Both the position numbers and the translations under genes were made by a program. A model generated the notes under the pieces. The model did no database searches, had not been told where the DNA came from, and saw nothing but the letters and a program-made list of their open reading frames with translations. A stretch of 64,000 nucleotides of DNA from an uncultured Clostridia bacterium (GTDB lineage Bacteria; Bacillota; Clostridia; TANB77; CAG-508), in NCBI GenBank assembly GCA_934177485.1, contig CAKPPF010000002.1, positions 1-64,000 of the forward strand, in the 5' to 3' direction. This document shows positions 36,927-46,570 of the stretch, one piece after another (the stretch's first letter is position 1; the number at the start of each line of letters is the position of its first letter).

Positions 36927-39336
36927 TTATTCTTTTTTCTCCATATTAGGTGAATATTCTGCTGTACTAATTTTTGCATATTTTTTTAGTTTTTCATATA
37001 CTAAGTTATTTACACTGCCCGCAGGGAAATTTCCGTTTTTATTTTTCTTACCAGCTGGCACCCCTGTTAGTATTTCTATTCCTTCATCTATATTTGAAAT
37101 AGCATATATATGAAATTTTTTATTTTTTACTGCTTCTACAATTTCATCAGATAAATTTAAGTTCATTACATTTTGAATAGGAATCATTACTCCTTGTTCT
37201 CCTGTTAGTCCCCTCATTTTGCATACTTGGTAAAAGCCTTCAATCTTAGCATTTACTCCGCCAATTGGTTGTATATCACCTTTTTGGTTAACTGATCCTG
37301 TTACTGCAATTGATTGATTAATTGGTAACCCTGATAGACTAGAAAGCAAAGCATATAGTTCTGTACTAGATGCACTATCTCCATCTACGCCATTATACAA
37401 TTGTTCAAAGCATATGCTAGCAGTTAGTGAAAGTGTGATATCCTGTGCAAATAACTCTCCTAAATATCCTGTAAGAATTAAAACACCCTTTGAGTGAGAT
37501 GATCCAGAAAGTTCAACCTCTCTTTCAACATTTACTATTCCATTTTTTCCGGTATAAGTATTTGCAGTTATTTTAACAGGTTTTCCAAAAGTATAATCTC
37601 CTATTGTTAAAACTGTTAAGCCATTAATTTGTCCAACTTTTTCTCCAGATGTATCTATTAAAAGTGTACGTTCTTTTATCATTTCTGTGTATTTTTCATC
37701 GTATTTTTTTATTCTTTCAATTCTTTCAGAAAGTGCTTTTTCAACATGTTCAGCTTTAACTACTTTAGATTTACTCATTTTAGCCCACGTACAAGCTTCT
37801 CCAATAATTTGTGCTAAGTCATTAAATCTTGTTGAAAGTTTATTTTGGTTTTCAGCAAGTTTAGATGCATATTCAATTATTTTCGCAACTGCATATTTAT
37901 CTAAATGTGCTAATTCTTCTTGTTCGCAAAATCCATGCATAAATCTAGCTAGTTTTAAAATATTTTCTTCAGTTCTTGGAGCCTCATCTTCAAATTCTAC
38001 TTTTGCTTTAAACAACTTTCTAAAATCTGAATCCATTGCTAATAATGTTTGATATATATTTGCATTTCCTATTAATATAACTTTTACATTTAATGGAATA
38101 GGTTCCGGTTTTAATGAAACCATAACCATTGAGCTACGTTGATCAGCTGTATTTTCAATAACAGTCTCCTTTACCCTTAAAGCTTTTTTTAGAGCATTAT
38201 AGCATATTTGATTTTCAAGTAAATCTTTGGCTTGGAATATAATATATCCTCCATTAGCCTTTTGCAATAATCCTGCTTTAAGCATTGTGTAATCTGTTTT
38301 TAAAGAGCCGTAATAGTTTTCATATTCTAGTTTGCCAAAAATGTTATGGTAAGAGTAATTTGAATCCATTATAACAGGTGCCCCTTGAAGATTTCTGTTA
38401 TCTATAAAAAGATTTACTCTATAATTTTCCCAAGGTTTATTCTGTTGTAATACTTGTTGCGGGCTCATTGGCTGATTTGTAGGTTGTTTTTGTTCCATAA
38501 ATAATGACACGTTTTTTAATATATCTTGTTTAATATCATCTAAAAAATTATTTATTTTTTTAGTTTTTTTATAAGCAGATTTTATAAGATTTATTCTTGC
38601 ATTAACTGTAAGAAGTGCAATATTAGATTGCCATTCTTCAATTTTTAGATCAGCTTCTTTTTCAATTGTTTTTATCTGACTAATAACAGAAATTATTTGC
38701 TCTTGTACAATATTTGATTTATCTTCATACTCTTTCTTTATATCTTCATCAAGTTTTTCAAATTCTTCTTCTTGCAGTGTTTTTCCATTAACTATTGGCA
38801 TCATATAAATACCATTTTGTGCTGCCTTCACCTCAAATCCGTATTTTGAAGAATCTTTATTTAGTTTTTCTAGTAATACTGTCCTTTTTTGTTCAAATTT
38901 TTGTTTTATAGCGTTTTTCTCTTTTTCAAAATCTTCATTTCCAAATGTAGTATTTATGTCATTTTTAATGTCTTTAATAAATTGATCCATTGTTTCTTTA
39001 AACTCTATTCCTTGCCCTGCAGGAAGTGATACAGCTATTGGTTCATTAGGGTTATCAAAATTATATATATAGCACCAATCATTTGGTGTTTTTTGTTTTT
39101 TTGAAATACCATCTAAGTACTTCTTTGTATACATTGTTTTTCCAACTCCACCTGGTCCTTCAAGATATAAATTATACCCTTTTATATCTACATTTAGTCC
39201 AAATTCTAAAGCTTTTATTCCTCTTTCTTGTCCAATTCCGGGTATTTATTGATTCAAGCTCGGCAGTTGTCTCAAATGGTAATTTTTCAGGGTCACAGTA
39301 TTTTTTTAAACTTTTGTAAGATAATTCATTTTTCAT
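36927..39336 (-). CDS. lonB: LonB-family ATP-dependent protease, requiring one +1 frameshift at a CGG codon
   Basis: The start at 39336 has AGGAG upstream and reads MKNELSYKSLKKYCDPEKL. After 32 codons the frame meets CGG (39240-39238) and then stops. Skipping the C gives GIGQERGIKALEFGLNV and continues openly through Walker A GPGGVGKT (60-67) to the end at 36927, about 802 residues. GIGQER is the conserved entry to the LonB ATPase. The C-terminal Lon domain has the catalytic Ser in GVDGDSASSTEL and Lys in IGGVNAKIEGF. The intact frame alone would start after Walker A and be non-functional. The usual role is degradation of misfolded or developmental proteins. Confidence 0.87.
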
Positions 39337-39355
39337 TAGTTTATTCTCCTTTTTA

Positions 39356-39802
39356 CTAAGTTCTTTGAAGATTAAGAGTCATAATAATAGCATCATCAAC
39401 ATTATTATAGTATCTTTTTCTCCTTCCACATTCTACAAAATTATATTTTTTATATAAATTTATAGCTATTTCGTTTTTTACATTTACTTCAAGAGTAATA
39501 TCTTTTAAATTTTCTTGTTGTGCCATTTTTATAAGTTCTTTTAACATTGTTGTGCCAATATTGTTTCCTCTTTTTTCTTTTTTAGTTACAATATTAGTAA
39601 TATGTGCCTCGTCAATTGGTTTCCATATTCCGGCATATCCAACCACTTCATCTTCTACAATCGCAACAATATATTCTGATAAAGGATTCTCTAGTTCCTT
39701 TTTTATTACACTTGCTGTCCAGAACTCATCAAAATGTTCTTTTAATAAATCTTTAATCTGGCAGAGATGTTTGTCGTTCATCTTTTCTATTTTTATTTTC
39801 AT
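39356..39802 (-). CDS. rimI: Ribosomal protein S18 alanine N-acetyltransferase RimI-like
   Basis: 148 residues. GNAT fold: IVAIVEDEVVGYAGIW (beta4), then ITNIVTKKEKRGNNIGTTML (acetyl-CoA pyrophosphate loop, RxxxG type), and VNVKNEIAINLYKKYNFVECGRRKRYY. The position directly after tsaB is the standard tsaB-rimI arrangement. Acetyl-CoA-dependent N-terminal acetylation of S18 is the family role, though some members act on other substrates. Confidence 0.87.
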   Translation of the reverse strand: MKIKIEKMNDKHLCQIKDLLKEHFDEFWTASVIKKELENPLSEYIVAIVEDEVVGYAGIWKPIDEAHITNIVTKKEKRGNNIGTTMLKELIKMAQQENLKDITLEVNVKNEIAINLYKKYNFVECGRRKRYYNNVDDAIIMTLNLQRT

Positions 39803-39814
39803 TTATCTTTCCTA

Positions 39815-40492
39815 TTATTTTTTTAATCTTTCGGCGCTTGACTGTCTCAAATATATTGGTGTTAAATTATTTGAATCTACACTCTTTTGTACTCTTTCAA
39901 AAGCTATTTTACAAATTTCAAACGCATTTAATTTATTAAGTTTTTCATCTGTAATTATGTTAGCATTATTAATTTTAGATTCTATCATATCTTTATATAA
40001 TATACTACCATTTCCAATAAAAAATATTTTGCTATTTAACTTTTTTGTCATTTCAATAATATTATTTATATTTTCAAACTTAGTTTCCTTTGTAATGTAT
40101 TCATTTCCTATTTTTTCAAAAATACCATAATACACATTATTATTTTTAGCATCAATTAAAGAGCATATTATTCCGTCTTCCTCTATATTTCTTGCTAATA
40201 TTTCCAAAGATGTAACTCCAACTGCCTTTTTATTTTTTGCATCCATAAATGCTTTAATTGTAGAAATTCCTATACGTATTCCTGTAAAAGAACCTGGTCC
40301 TATATCGCAGGCAAATAAGTCAATATCTGAAAGATAAGTATTGGTTTCTCTTAAAAGTTTGTCAATTAAAGGCATAAGTTTTACAGAATGTGTATTCTCG
40401 TCTTCTATTATTTCTTCTTTTATTAAAGTTTTATCTTCTGTAAGTGCAACAGCACATATTTTTCCTGAAGTTTCTATTGACAAAATTTTCAC
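39815..40492 (-). CDS. tsaB: tRNA t6A biosynthesis protein TsaB
   Basis: 225 residues. ASKHA-type fold: MKILSIETSGKICAVALTE at the start, then ENTHSVKLMPLIDKLL, and the signature GPGSFTGIRIGISTIKAF. TsaB is a scaffold for TsaD in threonylcarbamoylation of A37 in ANN-decoding tRNAs. A GTG start overlaps the stop of the upstream 764-residue gene (TAGTG), so the two are translationally coupled. rimI follows. Confidence 0.92.
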   Translation of the reverse strand: MKILSIETSGKICAVALTEDKTLIKEEIIEDENTHSVKLMPLIDKLLRETNTYLSDIDLFACDIGPGSFTGIRIGISTIKAFMDAKNKKAVGVTSLEILARNIEEDGIICSLIDAKNNNVYYGIFEKIGNEYITKETKFENINNIIEMTKKLNSKIFFIGNGSILYKDMIESKINNANIITDEKLNKLNAFEICKIAFERVQKSVDSNNLTPIYLRQSSAERLKK

Positions 40493-42786
40493 TATTCATT
40501 CTCCTTTATTCTTGCTTCATATTCATATGCGCAAATAATTTCTTCTTTGAAATTAAATTTTTCAGTATTGCTACATATTCTGAATATTTTTTGCTTCTTT
40601 AAATCAATTTTGTATTTATTCATATCAAATATTATTGTTTGTTTTACATTCATTCCATTTGGAAGAGTATTATTCAAATTATCATAATACAATATATTTG
40701 TATTATAAATTAAATTCATGCCCTCTTTTATTTTTATTTTAAATAAGTTTAGTTTTTCTTGTTTGTTAAAAGCATTTATGGCATCTTCTGGATTTATATA
40801 AAACATTTTTATATCAGATGTTTCTAGTTTATCATTATCACAAATATAAATGTCTATATCTGTAATAGCTTTTCCCTTTGCCAAGCCTAAATCAATTATT
40901 TCATTTTCTTTTTTTAATTTCTCCGCATACTCATCTAAAGTTGTATTATTTGATATATCTAAAATTTTGTAAAGTTCTTTATGAGCTTCACGGTGTCTTT
41001 GGTTGGCAAGTGTACTTGTTTTAGATGAATCATTTTTTATATTACCAAATATATCAAAATCATTTACACTAAACAAACTTCTTTCTTTATTTGTATTTTT
41101 CTTTATTATTTTAAGGTAATTGTCTGATATTTCTTCGTTTTTTCTAATTTTATTTATGTCGTAAGAAGCTTCTGTAGAAATTAGGAATAAAGCATCTGTT
41201 TCTTCTTTCGATAAAAATTGTCTCTGAACTTTGTCTGCTTCAATTCCAAGATCTTCAACGTCTTCTTCATAGTTAAATGCTTTTTTTATCTTTTTAGTTT
41301 GCTTTATATTATTGTCTTTTTCAGGTGCTGCAGTAAGGCCTGGTGCTAAATCTTTATTAGAAAATTTCCAAAATTCAAAAATGCTTTTTTTATGTTCCTC
41401 TATTTTTTCTATAAACAAGGCCGCATTTTTAATTTTGGCATCAACAATTTTTATTTTATTTTCTAATGCAGTTATATCTAGTTTATTGTCTTTTACTCTA
41501 ATATTTATTCTATCTAATTCTATGCAAATTTTTATTAGATCTTCAATAGTATATAGTTCTTTTTGTTCTATTATAGAGTTTGCTATGCTTTTCTCCATTT
41601 CATTTTCTTCTTTTATTTTGTTTATTTCTGCATTATTTTTCTTTCTGCTTTTTGTAAACTTCCCGTTTTTGTTTTTAAAAAAATATTTAATTTTTCCAAA
41701 CACACTTTTTCTGCATTCAAGATAAGTGGCTACTTGTTTTTCTCTAAAATAATACTCTTTATTTTTTTCTAATTCTTCATCTTTTAATTTTTGTAACTTA
41801 ATATCTAGCTTTTCTTTCTCTGTAAGAATATCTTTAAGTTGTTTTTCTTTTTTTTGATATTCATCTTTTACAAATTTTGTTAAACTATTATAGTTTATTA
41901 CTTTATTATTAAACTCAAATGTAATTTCACCGTTTGCATTTATTTGTGTTTCAAAAGTATAATGATGAGGCAATTCAGTTTTTAATATAAATAAGGCTTT
42001 TAACAAAGTATAAAATTTTGTTGCTTCTTCTTTTGTTTTTAATATAACTTTATAATCTGTTTTTAACTTATCATATACTTTAGCTTTTCCAACTACATGT
42101 AACGTCATTTCATTTTGTATATCAAAAATCTCGTATATATTAGGCCATTCATTTGTAAATAGCCATAAGTATTTTTCTAAGTCACTTATTTCAGATTTCT
42201 TTAAATATCTTTTGGTATAATCTAAATAACTAATTGGTACAAATATTGTTTCTTCTTTATTCAACTTTCTGCATTCTATTTGTTTTTTTAGTAAATAGAA
42301 AAATGCGCTGTAATTTAAGTCCTCAGTTGTAAGCATCATAAAGTATTTTCCTGTATATTCAGAATAATATATTTCCCATAAATAATTTGTATCGAATTTA
42401 ACTTTAAAAGGAACTTTTTTTCTTAATTCTTCTTGTTCTTCATTAATTTTTTCTATTTCTTTTACATTTAGTTTTTCCATCATCTTTAAGAAACTTGCAT
42501 GGTTAAAAATATTTTCTTCATTTTTGTCATCTAAATATTCTTTCAATGGTAAAGCTTTTGAATATTTTTCAATTATACCGGTTAATCTATTTGTTGGAGT
42601 TAGTAATATTTGAATATCATTAAGATTTAAATATTTATACACTCTAAAGTCTGTTTGTTCATATGCTTTTGTAGGTTTATAATCAACATCTTTATATTCC
42701 TTTAAAAAATCTGGTATATTATTTAAATCTAAACCTATGTAATTTAAATTTTGAATAATCAAACTTTTTTCATTTGTTTCGGGCAT
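40492..42786 (-). CDS. Large coiled-coil protein of unknown function coupled to tsaB
   Basis: About 764 residues from MPETNEKSLI, with GGAGG 8 nt upstream; the ATG at 42801 overlaps that site. It has no signal peptide. The middle (about 300-480) is strongly charged and predicted coiled coil (KQLKDILTEKEKLDIKLQKL). A conserved-looking basic patch is FGKIKYFFKNKNGKFTKS. The N- and C-terminal parts look globular. I do not recognise a family. It overlaps tsaB by one base and so is the first gene of the tsaB-rimI-lonB-radA run. Confidence 0.7.
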   Translation of the reverse strand: MPETNEKSLIIQNLNYIGLDLNNIPDFLKEYKDVDYKPTKAYEQTDFRVYKYLNLNDIQILLTPTNRLTGIIEKYSKALPLKEYLDDKNEENIFNHASFLKMMEKLNVKEIEKINEEQEELRKKVPFKVKFDTNYLWEIYYSEYTGKYFMMLTTEDLNYSAFFYLLKKQIECRKLNKEETIFVPISYLDYTKRYLKKSEISDLEKYLWLFTNEWPNIYEIFDIQNEMTLHVVGKAKVYDKLKTDYKVILKTKEEATKFYTLLKALFILKTELPHHYTFETQINANGEITFEFNNKVINYNSLTKFVKDEYQKKEKQLKDILTEKEKLDIKLQKLKDEELEKNKEYYFREKQVATYLECRKSVFGKIKYFFKNKNGKFTKSRKKNNAEINKIKEENEMEKSIANSIIEQKELYTIEDLIKICIELDRINIRVKDNKLDITALENKIKIVDAKIKNAALFIEKIEEHKKSIFEFWKFSNKDLAPGLTAAPEKDNNIKQTKKIKKAFNYEEDVEDLGIEADKVQRQFLSKEETDALFLISTEASYDINKIRKNEEISDNYLKIIKKNTNKERSLFSVNDFDIFGNIKNDSSKTSTLANQRHREAHKELYKILDISNNTTLDEYAEKLKKENEIIDLGLAKGKAITDIDIYICDNDKLETSDIKMFYINPEDAINAFNKQEKLNLFKIKIKEGMNLIYNTNILYYDNLNNTLPNGMNVKQTIIFDMNKYKIDLKKQKIFRICSNTEKFNFKEEIICAYEYEARIKENE

Positions 42787-42965
42787 TAAAATTTCCTCCA
42801 TATTTTACATACATTAATACATTTGATAGTATATCATAAAAGAATTTTTTTGTACAAGAATTTTACATATTTTTAATATTTTTGCTTTATTTTTTTTATT
42901 GTTTATGGTAGAATAATGTCAAATATGTGAAAATAATGATTAGCTTAAATGGAGGTATAAATATT

Positions 42966-43199
42966 ATGGAATTTAAAAAATGTGCACGTTGTGGTTGTTT
43001 CTTTACTTCAAATGATAATGTTTGTTATAATTGTATGTCTAAAGAAAGATTTGAGATGTCAAAATTCAAATCATATATTGAAGAAAACAATATAAATAAT
43101 ATAAATTCTTTGAATGATATATCTATCAAAACTGGTATATCAGAAAAAAATATAAATAGGTTTTTAAGTCAAAATGACTTTTTAGATTTTTTAAAATAA
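42966..43199 (+). CDS. Small zinc-ribbon protein with helical C-terminal domain
   Basis: 77 residues from MEFKKCARCGCFF, with GGAGGTATAA upstream. Four cysteines (CARC and CYNC) form a zinc ribbon. The rest is helical, ending ISIKTGISEKNINRFLSQ, which looks like a helix-turn-helix. The layout resembles flagellar-operon protein YvyF, but no flagellar gene is near. A short DNA- or RNA-binding regulator is a fair guess. Transcribed alone from the region upstream of the 764-residue gene, divergently. Confidence 0.65.
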   Translation: MEFKKCARCGCFFTSNDNVCYNCMSKERFEMSKFKSYIEENNINNINSLNDISIKTGISEKNINRFLSQNDFLDFLK

Positions 43200-43223
43200 G
43201 AAAAGCTAAATTTATTTTGTATG

Positions 43224-43250
43224 AAAAAAAGAACACCCTATGTGTTCTTT
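43224..43250. terminator. Bidirectional terminator
   Basis: AAAGAACAC / GTGTTCTTT with a 5-nt loop and T- and A-runs on both sides. It separates the zinc-ribbon gene from the convergent M24 peptidase, whose stop codon it overlaps. Confidence 0.75.
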
Positions 43251-44314
43251 TCTTCTATTATTATTATTTCTTTACTTGACTTTGTAAGCGGTATTCCTAC
43301 TGTCTTTCCAATAATTACTGTATCTTCAATTCTTATTCCAAAGTGTCCAGCTATATAAATTCCAGGTTCATCTGTTATCACCATATTAGGCTTAAGAATA
43401 GCCTCTGATTTTGTTCCTAGTGTTGGAATTTCATGTATTTCTAATCCTACAGAGTGTCCTAAACCATGAATTAAATTTTGGTCATTTAATTCAAAGTCAT
43501 TTATAACCATCTTAGCTAAGTTTTTGCACACAACACCTTCATGCATTTCTCTTAAGGTTTGCATTTGATTTTTTAATACTAAATTATAGACTTTTTTTAC
43601 ATTATCTTTTATTTCTCCAACAAATATTGTTCTTGTCATATCAGAGCAATATCCATTGTATTTGCATCCCATATCAATAGTAATTACATCGCCATATTCT
43701 ATCTTTCTGTCTGTAGGAACTGCATGAGGCTTTGATGAATTTGGACCTGAAGCAACAATTGTATCAAAAGCTAAACCATCTGCACCTTTTATTCTAAAAA
43801 ATCTTTCTATTGCTTCAGCTATTTGTTTTTCTGTCATTCCTATTTTTATAAAATTTATCAAATATTCAAAGCATTCATCAGTTATATTGCATGCAATTGT
43901 TATATTTTGTATTTCTATATCATCTTTTATAGCTCTTTGTTTTTCTATTATCTTTTCTGTTTCAACTAAATTATTAATTTTATATTTGTACATAAACTCT
44001 TTATACTTTGAATAAGTAACATAGTCTTCTTCAAATCCTACATTTGTACAAAACAGGAATAAATTTTCTCTGTCATCTTGAGTCATATTTGCACAATTTT
44101 CAACTATTACCTCGTCTTCAATTGTAAGTTTACTATTTGCGGATTCTATATATCTTCCATCTGTTATAAATATATTTTCTTTTCTTCCTAAAATTAGAAG
44201 TCCTTCATCCTCAAGTCCTGTCAAGTATTTTATGTTTATTGGATTAGAAACAATCATTGCATCTAAATCCATTCTTTTCATTTTGCTTCTAAGCCATTGC
44301 ATTCTTTCATTCAT
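43238..44314 (-). CDS. pepP: M24 family Xaa-Pro aminopeptidase-like protein
   Basis: 358 residues. A creatinase N-terminal domain (about 1-125) precedes the pita-bread metallopeptidase. Metal ligands appear in VITIDMGCKYNGYCSDMTRT (two Asp), HGLGHSVGLEIHE (His), ITDEPGIYI (Glu) and GIRIEDTV (Glu). It removes N-terminal residues preceding proline. In Firmicutes this gene commonly precedes efp, but efp is not here. AAGGAGGATT precedes the start. Confidence 0.87.
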   Translation of the reverse strand: MNERMQWLRSKMKRMDLDAMIVSNPINIKYLTGLEDEGLLILGRKENIFITDGRYIESANSKLTIEDEVIVENCANMTQDDRENLFLFCTNVGFEEDYVTYSKYKEFMYKYKINNLVETEKIIEKQRAIKDDIEIQNITIACNITDECFEYLINFIKIGMTEKQIAEAIERFFRIKGADGLAFDTIVASGPNSSKPHAVPTDRKIEYGDVITIDMGCKYNGYCSDMTRTIFVGEIKDNVKKVYNLVLKNQMQTLREMHEGVVCKNLAKMVINDFELNDQNLIHGLGHSVGLEIHEIPTLGTKSEAILKPNMVITDEPGIYIAGHFGIRIEDTVIIGKTVGIPLTKSSKEIIIIEEKNT

Positions 44315-44332
44315 AGAAATAATCCTCCTTTT

Positions 44333-45088
44333 TTAAATTTTTATCATTCCTAGTGAAAAAATTAAAAGCAAAATAGATAGAATTCTATTAAATGGAACAA
44401 CCATCATTATAAATGTTGCAATAACAATAAATGGTCCAAATGGTATATACTCATCTGTTTTCTTTATTTTGGTTATCAGCAGTATAATGCTTAGAATTGC
44501 GCCAATTAAGAAAGCCATTAAGGTAATTGCAATTATATTACTAAGTCCAAAATATATACCTAATGCTCCCATTAATTTTACATCTCCAAATCCCATTGCC
44601 TCTTTTCCAGCAATTAGACCTCCAACTAAAGTTATTAGTAAAAATATTCCTGCACCTGTAAGCATTCCCAAAAACATATCTATTGCAATATTAGGATTAA
44701 ATATTCCTGCTAAAAACATTAATACTATGCCTATTTCAAACATAGTCATGTTTAATCTATTGGGAATTATTTGAAGCTTAAAATCAATAATAAAAGCAGA
44801 TAGAAGCATTGGTGTAAGTATTATATATTTTATTAACTTTAAATTTCCTAAAAAGCTTTTTTCTATTCCTAAAACATATAAAAGGACAATATATATTAGC
44901 ATTGTAATTAATGATAATAATATATTTGTTTTATAACCTTCTATTTCTTTTGTTTTAAACATATCTTTGCAAAATACTTTTTCATAATTAGGTAATCTAT
45001 AATTACACCAATTCACAAGTTTTCCTGCAAAAAATCCTGCTACTGCTATTGCTACGTATATTAGAATATGTATATTATTAAAATACAT
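44333..45088 (-). CDS. Prepilin peptidase (A24, type IV leader peptidase)
   Basis: 251 residues from MYFNNIHIL, with AAAGGAGGAAAG upstream. Seven or eight membrane helices. The two catalytic Asp residues are in FIIDFKLQIIPN and AMGFGDVKLMG. The N-terminal cysteine-rich methylase part is reduced. It would process prepilins such as the pilin-like protein at 34731. It overlaps the yqeG gene by 11 bp. Confidence 0.88.
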   Translation of the reverse strand: MYFNNIHILIYVAIAVAGFFAGKLVNWCNYRLPNYEKVFCKDMFKTKEIEGYKTNILLSLITMLIYIVLLYVLGIEKSFLGNLKLIKYIILTPMLLSAFIIDFKLQIIPNRLNMTMFEIGIVLMFLAGIFNPNIAIDMFLGMLTGAGIFLLITLVGGLIAGKEAMGFGDVKLMGALGIYFGLSNIIAITLMAFLIGAILSIILLITKIKKTDEYIPFGPFIVIATFIMMVVPFNRILSILLLIFSLGMIKI

Positions 45089-45704
45089 CTCTTTCCTCCT
45101 TTGTTTCTTTATTGTTTGCATTATTTTTTGTGCAACAACAATTTTTAGTATTTTTATTACTTACTTTATATTGTTTTAAATTATCATTACTAATATGTTT
45201 TTTATTTTGATTTGCTCTTTGACGTTTGAATCTACTTTTTATGTAGTTTTCTATTGGCCTTTTTATTAATGTAATCCAAATATCCTTTTCTTTAATTGGC
45301 TCAACTAAGATTGGAAACATCTTCATTCTATTTGCTCCAATTACATCTGTAAAAATTTGATCTCCTACTACTCCTATATTTTCACTTTTCAAATTCAAAT
45401 TTTTCTTTGCTTTTTTGAATCCAAACTTTAAAGGTTTCATTCCGAAATAACTATATTCTATTCCTAGTTTTTGAGCGACTTCAGAAACTTTATCTTTTTT
45501 ATTGCTATTAGATAATATATACATTTTAATTCCATTTTCTTTTAAATTATTAGACCATTTTAAAGTTTCATCTGCCATATTTTTATAATAATCTATTAAT
45601 GTATTATCTACATCTAAAATTAATCCAGCTATGTTATTTTCTTTTAGATAATCTAAACTTATTTCTGACACTTTATTAAAGTATCCTTTAGGATAAAAAT
45701 TCAT
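45078..45704 (-). CDS. yqeG: YqeG-family HAD phosphatase
   Basis: 208 residues. HAD motif I LILDVDNTLIDYY (about 29-41) has the DxDxT pattern, followed by motif II MYILSNSN and motif III/IV IGVVGDQIFTDVIGANRM. The family (YqeG/phosphatidylglycerophosphatase GEP4-like) may dephosphorylate phosphatidylglycerol phosphate. A basic, Lys/Asn-rich C-terminal tail (about 160-208) is unusual. The 3' end overlaps the prepilin peptidase start. Confidence 0.85.
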   Translation of the reverse strand: MNFYPKGYFNKVSEISLDYLKENNIAGLILDVDNTLIDYYKNMADETLKWSNNLKENGIKMYILSNSNKKDKVSEVAQKLGIEYSYFGMKPLKFGFKKAKKNLNLKSENIGVVGDQIFTDVIGANRMKMFPILVEPIKEKDIWITLIKRPIENYIKSRFKRQRANQNKKHISNDNLKQYKVSNKNTKNCCCTKNNANNKETKEERDVF

Positions 45705-45798
45705 AATAACTTCCTTTCAATCTTTCAACAATATATTATCAATTATATATTTTTTTGTCAATTATATTAGTCTCTTATCTCATAATGGAGTTCTAAAC

Positions 45799-46374
45799 TT
45801 AAGCTTTACATTTTTGAGCTATTATATTATAATAGTGCCATTTTTTATTATCACTTTTTCTAATATACTCAACTTCATCTAGTGTAATAATTTTATATTT
45901 TTTCAAATATTCCTTTATCTGTTTTATGGTAAATGTATTAATGTGATTATTTTCGTTCCAAGCATCTCTGTTTCCAAATAATTGTCCAACAAAATATCCG
46001 TTTATTTCTAAAGAATTATATATTCTATTCCATAAATTATCAAATTTATCTGGATGGCAAAAAGGTATACTAAAAAATGCCGTAACAAGTTGTGCTGATG
46101 GAATATCCAAGTTTTGAAAATCTTCTTCTATAAACTTTACTCTTGTTGTTTCTTCTTTATTAATCCTATTTAAAATAAATTTGCTATTTAATTGTTTATC
46201 AACAGCAGTAACATTTATTCCTTTTTTTAGCATATATACAGTTTCATTACCTGCTCCACATCCTAAGTCAACCGCTGTTTTTACCTTATATGTATTTAGA
46301 AAATCAATAAGTAATTTACATACATCATTCCTGTATGTTTTAGCTTGATATTCGCCCCAATCTTTTTTTGCCAT
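45799..46374 (-). CDS. Class I SAM-dependent methyltransferase, TehB-like
   Basis: 191 residues. SAM motif I is TAVDLGCGAGNETVYML (about 33-49), then VTAVDKQLNS and the post-motif segment LVTAFFSIPFCHPDKF (about 95-110). This fits the tellurite-resistance TehB-like or SAM-dependent small-molecule methyltransferase group. The substrate is unknown. It is the last chromosomal gene before the integrated element and lies about 145 bp from its left end. Confidence 0.78.
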   Translation of the reverse strand: MAKKDWGEYQAKTYRNDVCKLLIDFLNTYKVKTAVDLGCGAGNETVYMLKKGINVTAVDKQLNSKFILNRINKEETTRVKFIEEDFQNLDIPSAQLVTAFFSIPFCHPDKFDNLWNRIYNSLEINGYFVGQLFGNRDAWNENNHINTFTIKQIKEYLKKYKIITLDEVEYIRKSDNKKWHYYNIIAQKCKA

Positions 46375-46520
46375 AAAATTACTCCTATTTAATAATAACT
46401 TAAAATATTTTTCTTATTTATTATATAATAAAATTCGTAAAATTTAAACTTTTTTAAATTATTTATATACTTAAAATGTGTGAACAAAACTGTCCACACA
46501 TTTTCTCTTTCTTTATATAA

Positions 46521-46570
46521 CTATGCATTTCTTCCACAACAATTCTTATATTTCTTCCCACTTCCACATG
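46521..46570. repeat. attL core: 50-bp direct repeat of the secA 3' end
   Basis: CTATGCATTTCTTCCACAAC at the start and TTCCCACTTCCACATG at the end. The 50 bases are identical to 56292-56341. On the minus strand it encodes CGSGKKYKNCCGRNA and stop. Identity ends abruptly at both sides. This is the left boundary of the integrated element. Confidence 0.92.

Noticed and set aside
6900..39240. Plain sequencing or assembly errors as the cause of the +1 breaks
   Set aside because: Random indels would not fall on the same codon six times in four genes while that codon is absent in frame in the intact genes. Homopolymer errors are the usual kind, and these sites are not homopolymers. I still list read-level checking because it cannot be excluded from sequence alone.
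6900..39240. CGG reassigned to Trp or another amino acid
   Set aside because: A sense reassignment would leave the zero frame intact. Here the frame changes at each CGG, so reassignment does not repair uvrB, lonB, cwlJ or the pilin-like gene.
42966..43199. Flagellar protein YvyF
   Set aside because: Zinc ribbon plus helices is similar, but no flagellar gene is nearby and the C-terminal part is not close enough to name it.
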